Origin: a virus
Strand: one strand, 5' to 3'
DNA: 64,000 nucleotides
Virus record (IMG/VR): IMGVR_UViG_3300020463_000013
Coordinates: 1-64,000 of that record
Below, piece by piece: positions 55,200 to 64,000 of this stretch. Made by a program: the position numbers and the translations under genes. The notes under the pieces were generated by a model. The model was given only the letters and a program-made list of their open reading frames with translations. It did no database searches and was not told the DNA's origin. How positions within the stretch are numbered: the stretch's first letter is position 1; each line of letters starts with the position of its first letter.

Positions 55200-58100
55200 T
55201 AGTAACTATATCCTCCGCCGCCTGATGATCCGCCGCCACCACTTGATGATCCGCCACCACCGCTACTACTTGAACTACTAGAACTACTAGAACTGCTTGA
55301 ACTGCTTGAACTACTAGAAGTACTTGTTCTATATGAAGAACTAGCAGTAGCAGAAGTTGTTGTAGTTGTTGCTGAGCTCATTATACCTGTATTTGTTGTA
55401 GTGCTTTCATTTATTACATTACCGGCTGCTTTCAATCTACTTGCTGTAATAGCATCAATTATATCTATATCAGTAACTTGTGCACCACTTATAAATATTT
55501 CATCGCTTTCTGATTTTATTTCGTATAAGCTACCAAAAGTTTGAGTATCGTCTTGAGGTACAATTACAAATGTTGTCAAGTCAGGCGAAAGTTGAGTCAT
55601 TACATATGCACTTAGTTCACTAAAATAAAATGTTTCTCCAAATTCCCAATTTTCTAAACTAAAGAATTCGTTGATTGCACTAATTACTCTTGATTTTACA
55701 TCATTGTCGTTAATAACTTTGTCTGGATTTTTTACTATTTTAAATTGTGCTTGCAAATCACTACTCGCTTTATCCCCAAATAAAATTTTGTATTTTACAG
55801 GATGGTAAATTATTTCATCACTAATACTTTTTACTTCATTCAATTTAGCACCAAAATTTTGAAACAGTGCATCACTGCTAGGCGGTAAAGGTTTTGCCTG
55901 TACCGATCCATCTAGATATTGCCTAAAAGCAGTATCAAAACTTCTAGTAAGTATGTAAGTGTCTACAATGTTACTTGCACTTGGGTCGATTCTAGTGCTT
56001 GAGTCGGCTGCATGTACATAGTGAAATTTTAAATCATCTCTTCCAACTTGTGCTTTGTATTCGTCTGTCAAATTAAGTCTGCTTGTACTTTTATCAAGCA
56101 CTTTAAAGACTTCCTCTTCAACTAGATAAAAAACTTGTCCATCATCATATGCACTTAATGCACCAACTGCTGTTTCATTTTGTTTTAATTGTATTTTCAA
56201 AATATCGTTAGTAACATAATTAAAATCTTCAACACCGTCAGCAGATTTAATCTTACGTAAGAATACAAATTTCTGTAAAGGATTTGTAACTTCGTCTACT
56301 ATTTCATCAAAAATTTGTGGATCGTCTACAACTCCGTCATCATCGCTGTCAAAAAATGCTACTTGTATTTTCTTAGAGTTGACATATCCTTCTGCATCTC
56401 TAAATTCTTCTTTTATTTCCCAGTCAAAGTCAACTGTGAAATTCTCTATACTATCTGGTTTTTTGTTGATGCTTAGTACACTAATCTTATCTTTGATTGT
56501 TTTGCCAGTTAAGTTATTGTAAATTTTATCGCTTGAATCATAATAAAATTTAACTTCTTTATCACTTTCAAAAACGTATCTACTTCCACGATATGTTATT
56601 GTATATTTTTCTCCGTCAGTCTGAAAAAGTAATAACCAACTAGCATCAAGTTTTTGTCCACTGACATCGCCTGTCTTACCTATACTAAATGCAGTATTAA
56701 GTCTTAAATTTTCTTCTGTAATTAATTTCCACTCGCCGCTTACTCTGTCAAATCTTAATCCAAATGCATTGTACGCTGATACTTGATCAATTATTTGTGT
56801 TTGTACTTCGTCTGTAATTTCTGATGCTATAAAAGGTCTAATCTCTACTAACTGTGCATCGCTTGGAATAATATCATTAAGTTGAACTGCGCCTATACCA
56901 TTATCATCTGTAGTTGTACCGTCTCCGTTTACTGATACAATTTTTGTCCATTTATATAAAACTGCTTGTGGATGATCTGCTGCGCCTGTCATTAGCCCAT
57001 GACTATTGTCTGCCATAAAATGTTTTCCTGCCGGCGGAATAAATTTAACGAGTGATCCAGGTTTAACAAATTGTAATGTTGAACTTGTAAATGTACCTAG
57101 TTGTATTTTTACACCAGCTGTGCTTTCAAAAATTCCTGTTGTTGTATTAGTTTCATCTGTTTTTGCATTCCAAATAATATTTAGATCTGTCACATCAATT
57201 TTAGGAAAAGTATTAGTATAAAAATTCTTTATTAGAGTGCTTCTTAAAATAGGTTGAATTGTATTGTTGATTGCACCACTAATGTCAGTTGTGGTTGAAA
57301 ATGTAAACATTGATTTAGAATTTAAAAAATCTTTGTATAACACTCCGTCTGTTGCAAATATATTTGTTTTACTATATTTTCCTGTGGCATCTAACAAATC
57401 AAAATATCTGGATATTCCGCTTGCTGTTCTGTTAACACTTTTTGTCTTAACAATTTCTTGAGAAATAGTAAGAGGCACAATTTGATAATCTTCACCAGTG
57501 ATCATTCTATTTTGAGTATAATAAGTTGCTGGTGCATTATTCTTAATACTTTCGCTAGTTTCAGAAACTGTTGCATTATCTACTGTGTATTGTAACGAAT
57601 ATATAAATGTTAGAGTTTCAACACTACCTGTCTTAGCAATATAAGGAATTTTTATACTAATACCTTTCATTTCATCAGGTGTAATAACCATACGTTGATT
57701 TTTACTACTTCTGTAATATGCTCTAAAAGTTCCTTTAGGTAGATTACCAAAAACTCCATCTGAAAATACTATGCTTATTCTATCTTCAACTCTAGTCAAA
57801 ACACTATAGAAGTTCCTAATGCTTTTACTTAAACTATTATAAATTACATTATTTCCTTCGGTGGCCGCAACCTTGGACCATAATTCTGTTTCTTGTCCGT
57901 TGCTATCTAACTTATACAACCATACATCAGTATCATTTACATTTACTGCATCAATTGCAACTACTTGATTGGTTGTTGGATTTGTAATAGTGAATGGACC
58001 TTGGTCTAAAGCTCCTTGACGGAAGTGGCTAAAAAATCCAGTATTTGTACTTCCGTTTCCTCTGCCGTCATTTCTGTATAACAATGCAAAGTTGTTACCT

Positions 58101-58792
58101 GGAAATGGTGCTTCTTCTTCAATCACACCGTCACCTATATCTGTACTAACTATTTCAAATCTATTGTTACCGCCATTTACTGCTTTATTAAAGCTAAACA
58201 CAGGTACATCTTGATTAGTGCTGTTGAACCTATACTGTTCTGTGGGAACTCCTGCCACAGTATCTTTTTTAAATGGTCTACCAAATGTACCATTTACAGG
58301 CAGTGCCGCGTTCATAATAAGAATAAACTGTTCATACCAATCAGGATTAGATGGGTCATTCCAAAGTATAGCTTGATTTTCTAAATTAGTATTATTACTA
58401 TCTATTACTTCTTCTGTAGTTGATACACTTTCAACTTTTAATAAACCGTTTGCCGCTTGATTACGCTTAGGATTATAAGATAGTAAACGTGCAAGACGTA
58501 GTACGCTTTCTCTACGCTCAGCAAGTTCAAGGAAATTTTCTCTAGCATTTAAATCTGTACGAAATGCAAGATTTTGTCCTAGATATGCAATCATATCTAT
58601 TAACGCAATGTATTCACTTGATTCTATGTAGTCATTAAAATCCTCAGGATAGTTTTCTCTGAGGTAGTTTATCATGGTGCGTCTTAAATTATCAAAGTCA
58701 TAACTTTGAAAATCTGCATTTCTGTAGCTTTGGTAGACTCTCTTCCAATCTTCTGCTACAAGTAATCTATTTTGTCTATCTGTTGACGACAT
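55199..58792 (-). CDS. Baseplate wedge protein, gp6-like
   Basis: The 1197-aa protein is nearly twice the T4 gp6 length (660 aa). The N-terminal 110 residues (VYQSYRNADFQSYDFDNLRRTMINYL in two adjoining parts, then YIESSEYIALIDMIAYLGQNLAFRTDLNARENFL) match the gp6/J-like baseplate family. The middle and end are larger and contain acidic DSDDDGVVDDP, calcium-binding-like. It ends in a Ser/Gly tail (about 1135-1197). gp6 forms the wedge ring with gp25, whose gene is just upstream. A late motif lies 24 nt upstream. Confidence 0.85.
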   Translation of the reverse strand: MSSTDRQNRLLVAEDWKRVYQSYRNADFQSYDFDNLRRTMINYLRENYPEDFNDYIESSEYIALIDMIAYLGQNLAFRTDLNARENFLELAERRESVLRLARLLSYNPKRNQAANGLLKVESVSTTEEVIDSNNTNLENQAILWNDPSNPDWYEQFILIMNAALPVNGTFGRPFKKDTVAGVPTEQYRFNSTNQDVPVFSFNKAVNGGNNRFEIVSTDIGDGVIEEEAPFPGNNFALLYRNDGRGNGSTNTGFFSHFRQGALDQGPFTITNPTTNQVVAIDAVNVNDTDVWLYKLDSNGQETELWSKVAATEGNNVIYNSLSKSIRNFYSVLTRVEDRISIVFSDGVFGNLPKGTFRAYYRSSKNQRMVITPDEMKGISIKIPYIAKTGSVETLTFIYSLQYTVDNATVSETSESIKNNAPATYYTQNRMITGEDYQIVPLTISQEIVKTKSVNRTASGISRYFDLLDATGKYSKTNIFATDGVLYKDFLNSKSMFTFSTTTDISGAINNTIQPILRSTLIKNFYTNTFPKIDVTDLNIIWNAKTDETNTTTGIFESTAGVKIQLGTFTSSTLQFVKPGSLVKFIPPAGKHFMADNSHGLMTGAADHPQAVLYKWTKIVSVNGDGTTTDDNGIGAVQLNDIIPSDAQLVEIRPFIASEITDEVQTQIIDQVSAYNAFGLRFDRVSGEWKLITEENLRLNTAFSIGKTGDVSGQKLDASWLLLFQTDGEKYTITYRGSRYVFESDKEVKFYYDSSDKIYNNLTGKTIKDKISVLSINKKPDSIENFTVDFDWEIKEEFRDAEGYVNSKKIQVAFFDSDDDGVVDDPQIFDEIVDEVTNPLQKFVFLRKIKSADGVEDFNYVTNDILKIQLKQNETAVGALSAYDDGQVFYLVEEEVFKVLDKSTSRLNLTDEYKAQVGRDDLKFHYVHAADSSTRIDPSASNIVDTYILTRSFDTAFRQYLDGSVQAKPLPPSSDALFQNFGAKLNEVKSISDEIIYHPVKYKILFGDKASSDLQAQFKIVKNPDKVINDNDVKSRVISAINEFFSLENWEFGETFYFSELSAYVMTQLSPDLTTFVIVPQDDTQTFGSLYEIKSESDEIFISGAQVTDIDIIDAITASRLKAAGNVINESTTTNTGIMSSATTTTTSATASSSYRTSTSSSSSSSSSSSSSSSSSSSGGGGSSSGGGGSSGGGGYSY
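55203..55330 (-). repeat. Serine/glycine tract repeat in gp6
   Basis: The last part of gp6 is encoded by tandem near-repeats: a 9-nt unit of AGT, TCN and AGY codons gives about 20 consecutive Ser. Then GGY/GGN runs give GGGG alternating with SS or SSS, ending in YSY. Both Ser codon families alternate in a regular pattern, typical of replication slippage. Confidence 0.85.
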
Positions 58793-58815
58793 TTTTACTT
58801 CCTTGTTCTATACAG

Positions 58816-58823
58816 TATTTATT
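58816..58823 (-). promoter_or_regulatory. T4-type late promoter motif
   Basis: AATAAATA on the minus strand (58823-58816), followed by C, 24 nt upstream of the gp6 ATG with AAGGAAG in between. Confidence 0.6.
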
Positions 58824-58849
58824 ATGATTGGAAAAGTACGTACTTTATT

Positions 58850-59299
58850 TTATCCTAAAAATCCTGCATTTTGATCAAATTGCAAGCGTAAATTTTCAGA
58901 TATATTATAGGGCAAATATGACAAGTCAACTTCGATTTGCAAACCACTTTCATATTGGTCAATGCTTACATTTGTTACTTGTACTCTTGGATCATAATTT
59001 ACTATAGTTGTTACATTGTTAACTATTGCTTCTTTTAGTTGTTCTGTAAGAGGATCAAATAAAACGTCCCAAATAATTGTACCAAATTCAGGATCAGATA
59101 ATTTTTCTCCTTGACGAATATGAAAATGATTCAATATGTCTTGTTTTATTAATGCAAGATCATATAGAACTGTTTCATTGTTTTCTGGATTAACAGTTGA
59201 TATACCTCTGTATGCACGACTAGATACACCATATTGAGTGCTAGTTCCTGTACCTTTTACTTCGATTTGCTTATATAACTGTTTTTCTTTTGTACTCAT
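58850..59299 (-). CDS. Baseplate wedge protein, gp25-like
   Basis: This 149-aa protein has the gpW/gp25 family features: YDLALIKQDILNHFHIRQGEKLSDPEFG in two adjoining parts, and DVLFDPLTEQLKEAIVNNV. The family core normally has an EPR-type segment; here it is DPRVQVTNV near 107. It is close to T4 gp25 length (132 aa). gp25 joins gp6 and the sheath initiator in the baseplate. Confidence 0.88.
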   Translation of the reverse strand: MSTKEKQLYKQIEVKGTGTSTQYGVSSRAYRGISTVNPENNETVLYDLALIKQDILNHFHIRQGEKLSDPEFGTIIWDVLFDPLTEQLKEAIVNNVTTIVNYDPRVQVTNVSIDQYESGLQIEVDLSYLPYNISENLRLQFDQNAGFLG

Positions 59300-59307
59300 A
59301 ATACTAT

Positions 59308-61839
59308 TTACCTTGCCCCTTTAACGTCTTGTTTGTTAGTGTTTACCGGAGGCAAAGGTTCTGCTTTAACATTTGTACCGTCTGGCTGTAATTCTAGACT
59401 TGCAAGTCTAGGATATCCACCATTTATTAATTTGTAAACATAACCACTTCCTGTTTTTCTACGTTCTGGAGTTTCATTAGCTTTGTCAGCGTATCCTACT
59501 GCTACTTCAAACTGTTTTGCAAGACTACCAAGGTTATTACTGTCCCAACTAATTTTTTTTGATTGCAAATAAGCAACAGCAATATCTGTTGCAACTACTG
59601 GATCATTTGCAAGATCAGGATTTTCAACTATCTCAGGATGTCCCGATTTCTTACCATAAGTGCTATAGTTGGCCTTAAAGGTAATTTGTATCATTCCGCG
59701 TCCGCGATATTTGTACCCTTCATTACTTGCATTTCCTAATCTATTTCCGTATACAGTGTTACCTATAGTTGCAGGTTTACGTGCTATCCTATCTGCAATA
59801 TTTCTAACTTGTGATCTAGTAACCATCTTTGTGCCTTTGCCAGAGATATTAAATTCTTTTTTAGCGGCTAATTTTAATCTATAACTAAAGACAGCTACTA
59901 ATGCATCACTACTGTAATTTAAATTTTCGCTTCTTGGTTCAAAGTTACACTCATGACTAATTTGCGCCATTGCCATTGCAACTGCTTCAGCGTTGCCTCC
60001 GTCCTTAGCACTTTTAGTTTCATCTAATCCTAGTTTAGTACAAAGTTGATTTACAAAGTATCTTTCCATTTTCTCAGGAGCCGCAGGTTTGTTTGGTTGC
60101 TTTCCTATTTCTCCTTCTTGTCCTGGTACAATACCATCACTTGTAATTTCAACTGTTTTTCCATTTCTTGTTTCTGTCTTTGCATTTACAGCGGCATTTG
60201 TTTCGTCACTCTTTTCTGCATTTTCTGTTTCAACAGGCGGAGTTGTGTTCCTGTTGACATAACTAGGTGCTTCACTTGCAGAAGTGTTTGTAGCTGTAAA
60301 AATAGTAGGGTCTAAATGTTCATGTCCTAACCAAGGTTCGTGCTCTGGTAGACGAACAGGGAACAGTGCATCGGTTGCTTTTTTTGCTTTAGGTGAAACT
60401 TCTGCATCTTCTGCTTTTGCTGCAGGTTCAGATGGATTAAGGTCTATAGTCGATCCTGTAATTTTTGTTGCGCCAGTTGTATGAATATCTAACTTACCCT
60501 CTTGAAATATACGTGTATCTGTTCCAGTTTTAATATCGAGTTTGGTTTTAGTTTGAATACTAGTTGCTTCTTCAACTTTAATATCTAACGACATTTCTGT
60601 TGTAAGTTTTCCATTTTCTGTGACACTAATGTTAAGATCTTTACCAGTGCTTATATTAGCATCATCACCTATAATCATATTAAGTTCAGCACCTACTTCA
60701 AAATTCATATCTATCCCGGTTTTAATATCTGTCTTTTTTCCGGATGTAATTTTAGTATTATCACCTGCATTTAAATTAAAACTTTTTCCTGCATACATGT
60801 TAATATCTCTATCAGCAGAAATATTTAGATCTAGTTCGGTGTGTAAACTAATACTGTCTCTGCTATACACATCAATTTTTCCCAAACTTGTAAGTTCTAT
60901 CCAAGCACTGCCTTTTGCATTACCTATGTAAATTAGGTCTTCTGAATTATGTAAAAGTATTTGATGTCCTGTACGTGTACGCAGTCTAACAAGTTCGTTG
61001 TGCGGCACATCTGCAAAACCTTTTTTGTCTTTATCTTCTTCAACACTAATATATTCAGCTTTTGTTTCGCTTGCATAACCTGTACGTAAAATTGCAGGAT
61101 CGCCGTCGTCCATTACAAATGTTGATCCGCCAAGCCTGTTAAAATATCGTTGTGATCCTCCTGCTCTAGGATCACCATATTTTGCTCTTGGTGCACCATC
61201 TCGTCTGTCTTCTGGTCCTGGAGTACTCCAACCAAATACCATACTAGGCACTTCACGTCTAGCACTAGAAGTAGTTGTACCTCTAATACTGTCATCGAGC
61301 AAACCTTGCGTCATATAATTAAATTCTGCATCCTCAGAATAAGGCTTGATAAATTTAGTTGGATTTTTTCCTGCACCCGATTCTAATTTTTTATTGTATT
61401 CGCCTACAGGATATGGTTTAGAAGTATCTTTATCATTATAAAAACTGCTTGCCATTCCTGGTAACATAAAGTTCATGTACTCATCTTGTACACAACCAAT
61501 CCAGTATCCTCTACTTCTATTTCCTTCAGCAAAAATTACAAGCACTTGTGTACCTATGTCTGGTGGTATCGCCCACATACCATAACTCTTTTGTGTGTAT
61601 TTGTATCCTTTATTTTTTGTAAGTCCTGCATAAGGAGTTACACCATAAAAAGGCGACATATATTTTACAGTGATTATTTCACCAGTACCTTGAGTGCTGT
61701 TACCGCTACTTACAATTTTTAGAAGTTCAACTTCTAATGTACCCATGTATTTTGCATCTAGATGATTTATTACTTTTGCAAGATATGGTCCTGGATCGCG
61801 TACCTGTTTAGAAGTACCGGATCTACTTTGTTCAGACAT
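59308..61839 (-). CDS. Baseplate hub with lysozyme domain, gp5-like
   Basis: The 843-aa protein has an OB-fold-like N-terminus (about 1-140, with YLAKVINHLDAKYMGTLEV), then a central domain with a long DINMYAGKSFNLNAG-type beta-helix repeat (about 330-480) forming the spike stem. The C-terminal domain (about 585-790) has AQISHECNFEP with a probable catalytic Glu near 629 and GRGMIQITFKANYSTYG near 710, the pattern of GH19 chitinase-like lysozymes. T4 gp5 instead has a T4-type lysozyme inserted between OB and helix. Here the lysozyme is at the C-terminus and of a different fold. It would open the peptidoglycan during injection. Confidence 0.85.
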   Translation of the reverse strand: MSEQSRSGTSKQVRDPGPYLAKVINHLDAKYMGTLEVELLKIVSSGNSTQGTGEIITVKYMSPFYGVTPYAGLTKNKGYKYTQKSYGMWAIPPDIGTQVLVIFAEGNRSRGYWIGCVQDEYMNFMLPGMASSFYNDKDTSKPYPVGEYNKKLESGAGKNPTKFIKPYSEDAEFNYMTQGLLDDSIRGTTTSSARREVPSMVFGWSTPGPEDRRDGAPRAKYGDPRAGGSQRYFNRLGGSTFVMDDGDPAILRTGYASETKAEYISVEEDKDKKGFADVPHNELVRLRTRTGHQILLHNSEDLIYIGNAKGSAWIELTSLGKIDVYSRDSISLHTELDLNISADRDINMYAGKSFNLNAGDNTKITSGKKTDIKTGIDMNFEVGAELNMIIGDDANISTGKDLNISVTENGKLTTEMSLDIKVEEATSIQTKTKLDIKTGTDTRIFQEGKLDIHTTGATKITGSTIDLNPSEPAAKAEDAEVSPKAKKATDALFPVRLPEHEPWLGHEHLDPTIFTATNTSASEAPSYVNRNTTPPVETENAEKSDETNAAVNAKTETRNGKTVEITSDGIVPGQEGEIGKQPNKPAAPEKMERYFVNQLCTKLGLDETKSAKDGGNAEAVAMAMAQISHECNFEPRSENLNYSSDALVAVFSYRLKLAAKKEFNISGKGTKMVTRSQVRNIADRIARKPATIGNTVYGNRLGNASNEGYKYRGRGMIQITFKANYSTYGKKSGHPEIVENPDLANDPVVATDIAVAYLQSKKISWDSNNLGSLAKQFEVAVGYADKANETPERRKTGSGYVYKLINGGYPRLASLELQPDGTNVKAEPLPPVNTNKQDVKGAR

Positions 61840-64000
61840 TACAATGTACCTCTAATTCTATTGACTACTTTTTGCTCAGAAGGTTTTGCTTTACTGCCTG
61901 TACTTGCGGCCGCATCTGCAGGACCGTCAACACCAGCTGTGCTTGCACCTTGGCCTCCTGACTTATTAGCAGCGGCTGCATCAGCAGGACCGTCTATGCC
62001 TGATTTTGCATCATTAAGATTATTTTCTTCGCCACCGCTTTTCATAGATCCGTTTCCTGAACTAGAAGGGGAAACTTTTGTATCTGTATCTTGATTAGGT
62101 CTTCTCATTAATCTAAGATTTTGCGTAAACTGTCCACCACTAAAGCTATTTTCTACAAACAATACTTGATATACTCCGCTAAATGCACCTACTGGTTCTG
62201 TGCCTAATCCAGGAAAAGTCATCCAGTTTTCTCCTGTATCGATAGGTGTTCTAAAATTTAAAGTCACATCAACTTCGCTACGCTGATATTCAATAGTTCC
62301 GTCTTTAGTTAAATTAATAGTTGCAGGATCTTGTTCAGCATTATAGTTGCCCATCCCACTATCTGCAATATAATATGGATCACCCATAATTTGTAAATCA
62401 ACCATTACTAAATCTACATCACTATTTACGATTGCATCATTATATTGTCTTGCAACCTGGTTTTGCGTATGAGTTTGACCTCCACCACCTCCGCTATCAT
62501 TTTCAGGACCAGTTGTATCTATTGTAGGAGATGTACCTGTGGTACTGTTTGCCTCATTACCTTCTGATGATACTGTGGGTTGATCATCGTTGCCAGCGGC
62601 TGAATTGTTTTGTCCTGAAAGTTTGCTGTCAGCATTAAGCTGGCCTTTGTCAGCACTAAGCCCCATAAAAAAAGCATAATTTATATCTATGTTAAAATCT
62701 AAAATATCTTTGTTTACACCGGTATAAATGTAATTGTATTCTTTACATGTTTCTTGCCTAACTTTATCAAGTCCAGGAGTTGCTGTGTTTCTGTTTGCAG
62801 TTTTTGATACATGCACTTTGTATGGTATAACTTGATACACATAAACTTTTGGATAGGTTCCTTTTACATTTACTGCTTCGGGTTCATCAACAAGATATAC
62901 ATTTACTTCAATTCTGAACCAATCTACCATTCCGTTTGCATCTGGATTTTCTACATTCTCGGCTAATTGTCTACCATAGTCGCTCAGTATAAGAATTTCT
63001 TCAATTATATCTTGTATTTTTGAACCTTGTTTAAATGTAAACTTTCTTCCTTCATCGCTGATAGATAAACTTCCTCTGCTGAATACTCCTGGTTTGTCTT
63101 TTACTTCTGTAAATTTTGGTCTTCCAAAAGGAACTTCGCCTCCGTCTAGGAAACTTTTTACCATTTTACTTTTGCCTATGTCATTGATGTTAATTTCGTT
63201 TTCTGCGTTTTCTTTTATTTTTTCACCAAATTCGCTTCTTTTCAGAACAAAGCCTTTTATGTTTTGTAGTTCTCTTTCTGCTATTTCTAGCATTTCGTCA
63301 TCTTCTATGTCGCCAAATGCAAGTTTTATAGCTTTATCCTTATTTGCTTCAGAAAACTCTCTAACTTGCTCTCCTGCTTGACTTAATTTTGATTTAGTAG
63401 TTGCACCTTGTTGATTGTCTATTGCTCCTAAAAGTACATCTGTTACACTAGATAATTCTTGTGGAAATGCAATTACATACTGATCTCCTCTAGGTGTTTG
63501 TTTTGCTTCTTCGTTACGCACTTCTCTGTCATTAAGCACTGTTGATAAACTACCAGGACCACTTTGTAATAATTCACCTATTGTTGTTCCGGATAAACTT
63601 ATATCTGTTTTTACTTTTTGCACTTGATCCGTTAATGCACTTTCGTGGTAAGGTATTGCTTGCACTGTATAGTTACTTCCGCCTTCTGTAACTTTAAAAG
63701 ATACGTCTACAAAATTCAAAGGAAAAATACGTCTAGCTTTTGCTGGACGCATGTAATTACCATTATCATCAAAACCTACAAATTCAACACTTAAAACATA
63801 AGGAGCTCCAATATAATTTTTATGTCCTGCTTGCTTAGCCGCTAGATTAAGTGTTTGTAAAAACATGCCCATACTGTAAGGTTCTTGAACAGTAAAATCT
63901 ATGCTTGTTGCATTCGTTTGTTTTGTATCTGCACCCGGTGCAATAAGTGTGTTGATTGTTACTTCGTCAATAAAATATTCTACAGCACCTGTAGTTTCAA
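61839..64000 (-). CDS. Baseplate- or hub-associated structural protein (partial)
   Basis: An internal Met lies at 63872, but the frame stays open to the right edge (translating to ETTGAVEYFIDEVTIN and SIDFTVQEPYS before it), so the true start lies beyond the window. At least 719 residues are seen. It contains beta-rich segments, a low-complexity Gly/Asn/Thr region near 435-470, and a C-terminal duplicated block DGPADAAA (two copies). The position just before gp5 fits a baseplate or hub protein, but I could not match it to a T4 gene. Confidence 0.65.
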   Translation of the reverse strand, partial: ETTGAVEYFIDEVTINTLIAPGADTKQTNATSIDFTVQEPYSMGMFLQTLNLAAKQAGHKNYIGAPYVLSVEFVGFDDNGNYMRPAKARRIFPLNFVDVSFKVTEGGSNYTVQAIPYHESALTDQVQKVKTDISLSGTTIGELLQSGPGSLSTVLNDREVRNEEAKQTPRGDQYVIAFPQELSSVTDVLLGAIDNQQGATTKSKLSQAGEQVREFSEANKDKAIKLAFGDIEDDEMLEIAERELQNIKGFVLKRSEFGEKIKENAENEININDIGKSKMVKSFLDGGEVPFGRPKFTEVKDKPGVFSRGSLSISDEGRKFTFKQGSKIQDIIEEILILSDYGRQLAENVENPDANGMVDWFRIEVNVYLVDEPEAVNVKGTYPKVYVYQVIPYKVHVSKTANRNTATPGLDKVRQETCKEYNYIYTGVNKDILDFNIDINYAFFMGLSADKGQLNADSKLSGQNNSAAGNDDQPTVSSEGNEANSTTGTSPTIDTTGPENDSGGGGGQTHTQNQVARQYNDAIVNSDVDLVMVDLQIMGDPYYIADSGMGNYNAEQDPATINLTKDGTIEYQRSEVDVTLNFRTPIDTGENWMTFPGLGTEPVGAFSGVYQVLFVENSFSGGQFTQNLRLMRRPNQDTDTKVSPSSSGNGSMKSGGEENNLNDAKSGIDGPADAAAANKSGGQGASTAGVDGPADAAASTGSKAKPSEQKVVNRIRGTL

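Noticed and set aside
1-64000. tRNA genes, CRISPR arrays, insertion sequences, integrase
   Set aside because: No cloverleaf-like stretch in the short intergenic gaps, no spaced direct repeats and no transposase or recombinase motif were found.

Overview
This is an AT-rich 64 kb piece of a large T4-like tailed phage genome. Baseplate genes recognisable as T4 gp25-, gp6- and gp5-type lie in one leftward block. Many genes overlap at ATGA or TAATG junctions. T4-type late promoter motifs (xATAAATA) precede virion genes. The low GC, 2-oxoglutarate oxygenases, twitch/SPASM-like radical SAM proteins and the virion gene set resemble marine cyanophages and pelagiphages. No photosynthesis genes, tRNAs, integrase, transposase or CRISPR array are seen. 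The host cannot be fixed from this window.

Layout. (1) 1-4137, rightward: end of an unknown gene, a terminator, a strong sigma70-like promoter, a VWA-like metallopeptidase protein, four small conserved-type phage proteins and a repeat-built tail fibre or adhesin. (2) 4182-33220: a dense 29 kb enzyme island. It has a lone rightward B12-type radical SAM gene (4182-6104) and a leftward group (12475 to 6087) of five 2OG-Fe(II) oxygenases, two radical SAM proteins and a GNAT-like protein. A rightward operon (12586 to 25782) carries a GT-like protein, a small kinase-like protein, four radical SAM proteins, ATP-pyrophosphatases, an SGNH hydrolase, a DegT aminotransferase, a nitroreductase, an isochorismatase-like hydrolase, a NodU-type carbamoyltransferase and a methyltransferase. 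A second leftward operon (33220 to 25779) carries two pairs of GT-A-like glycosyltransferases, a twitch-type radical SAM protein and three tandem SGNH hydrolases. (3) 33272-64000, leftward: virion genes, namely a 280-aa structural protein, three tail-fibre paralogues, a 204-aa structural protein, a giant 4967-aa protein in the gp7 position, gp6, gp25, gp5 with a GH19-like lysozyme domain, and a hub or baseplate-type protein that runs off the right edge.

Working together. The island has eight radical SAM proteins and several families present as adjacent paralogues. One 762-aa protein is a fusion of an ATP-pyrophosphatase and a SPASM-like radical SAM enzyme, and the same two parts occur next door as separate genes. 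The gene mix (aminotransferase, carbamoyltransferase, methyltransferase, glycosyltransferases, SGNH hydrolases, oxygenases) looks like a pathway that builds and decorates a small molecule or glycan. Its position between tail-fibre genes makes virion or host-surface glycan modification a reasonable guess, but the product is unknown.

Regulation. At least six near-consensus sigma70 promoters (TTGAC[A/T], 17 bp, TATAAT-like) sit at the transcription unit heads of the island and the left-hand genes. T4-late motifs sit in front of the baseplate and fibre genes. This suggests early or middle expression of the island and late expression of the virion genes. The divergent pair at 12488-12535 overlaps a perfect 10-bp inverted repeat that could be an operator or a leader hairpin.
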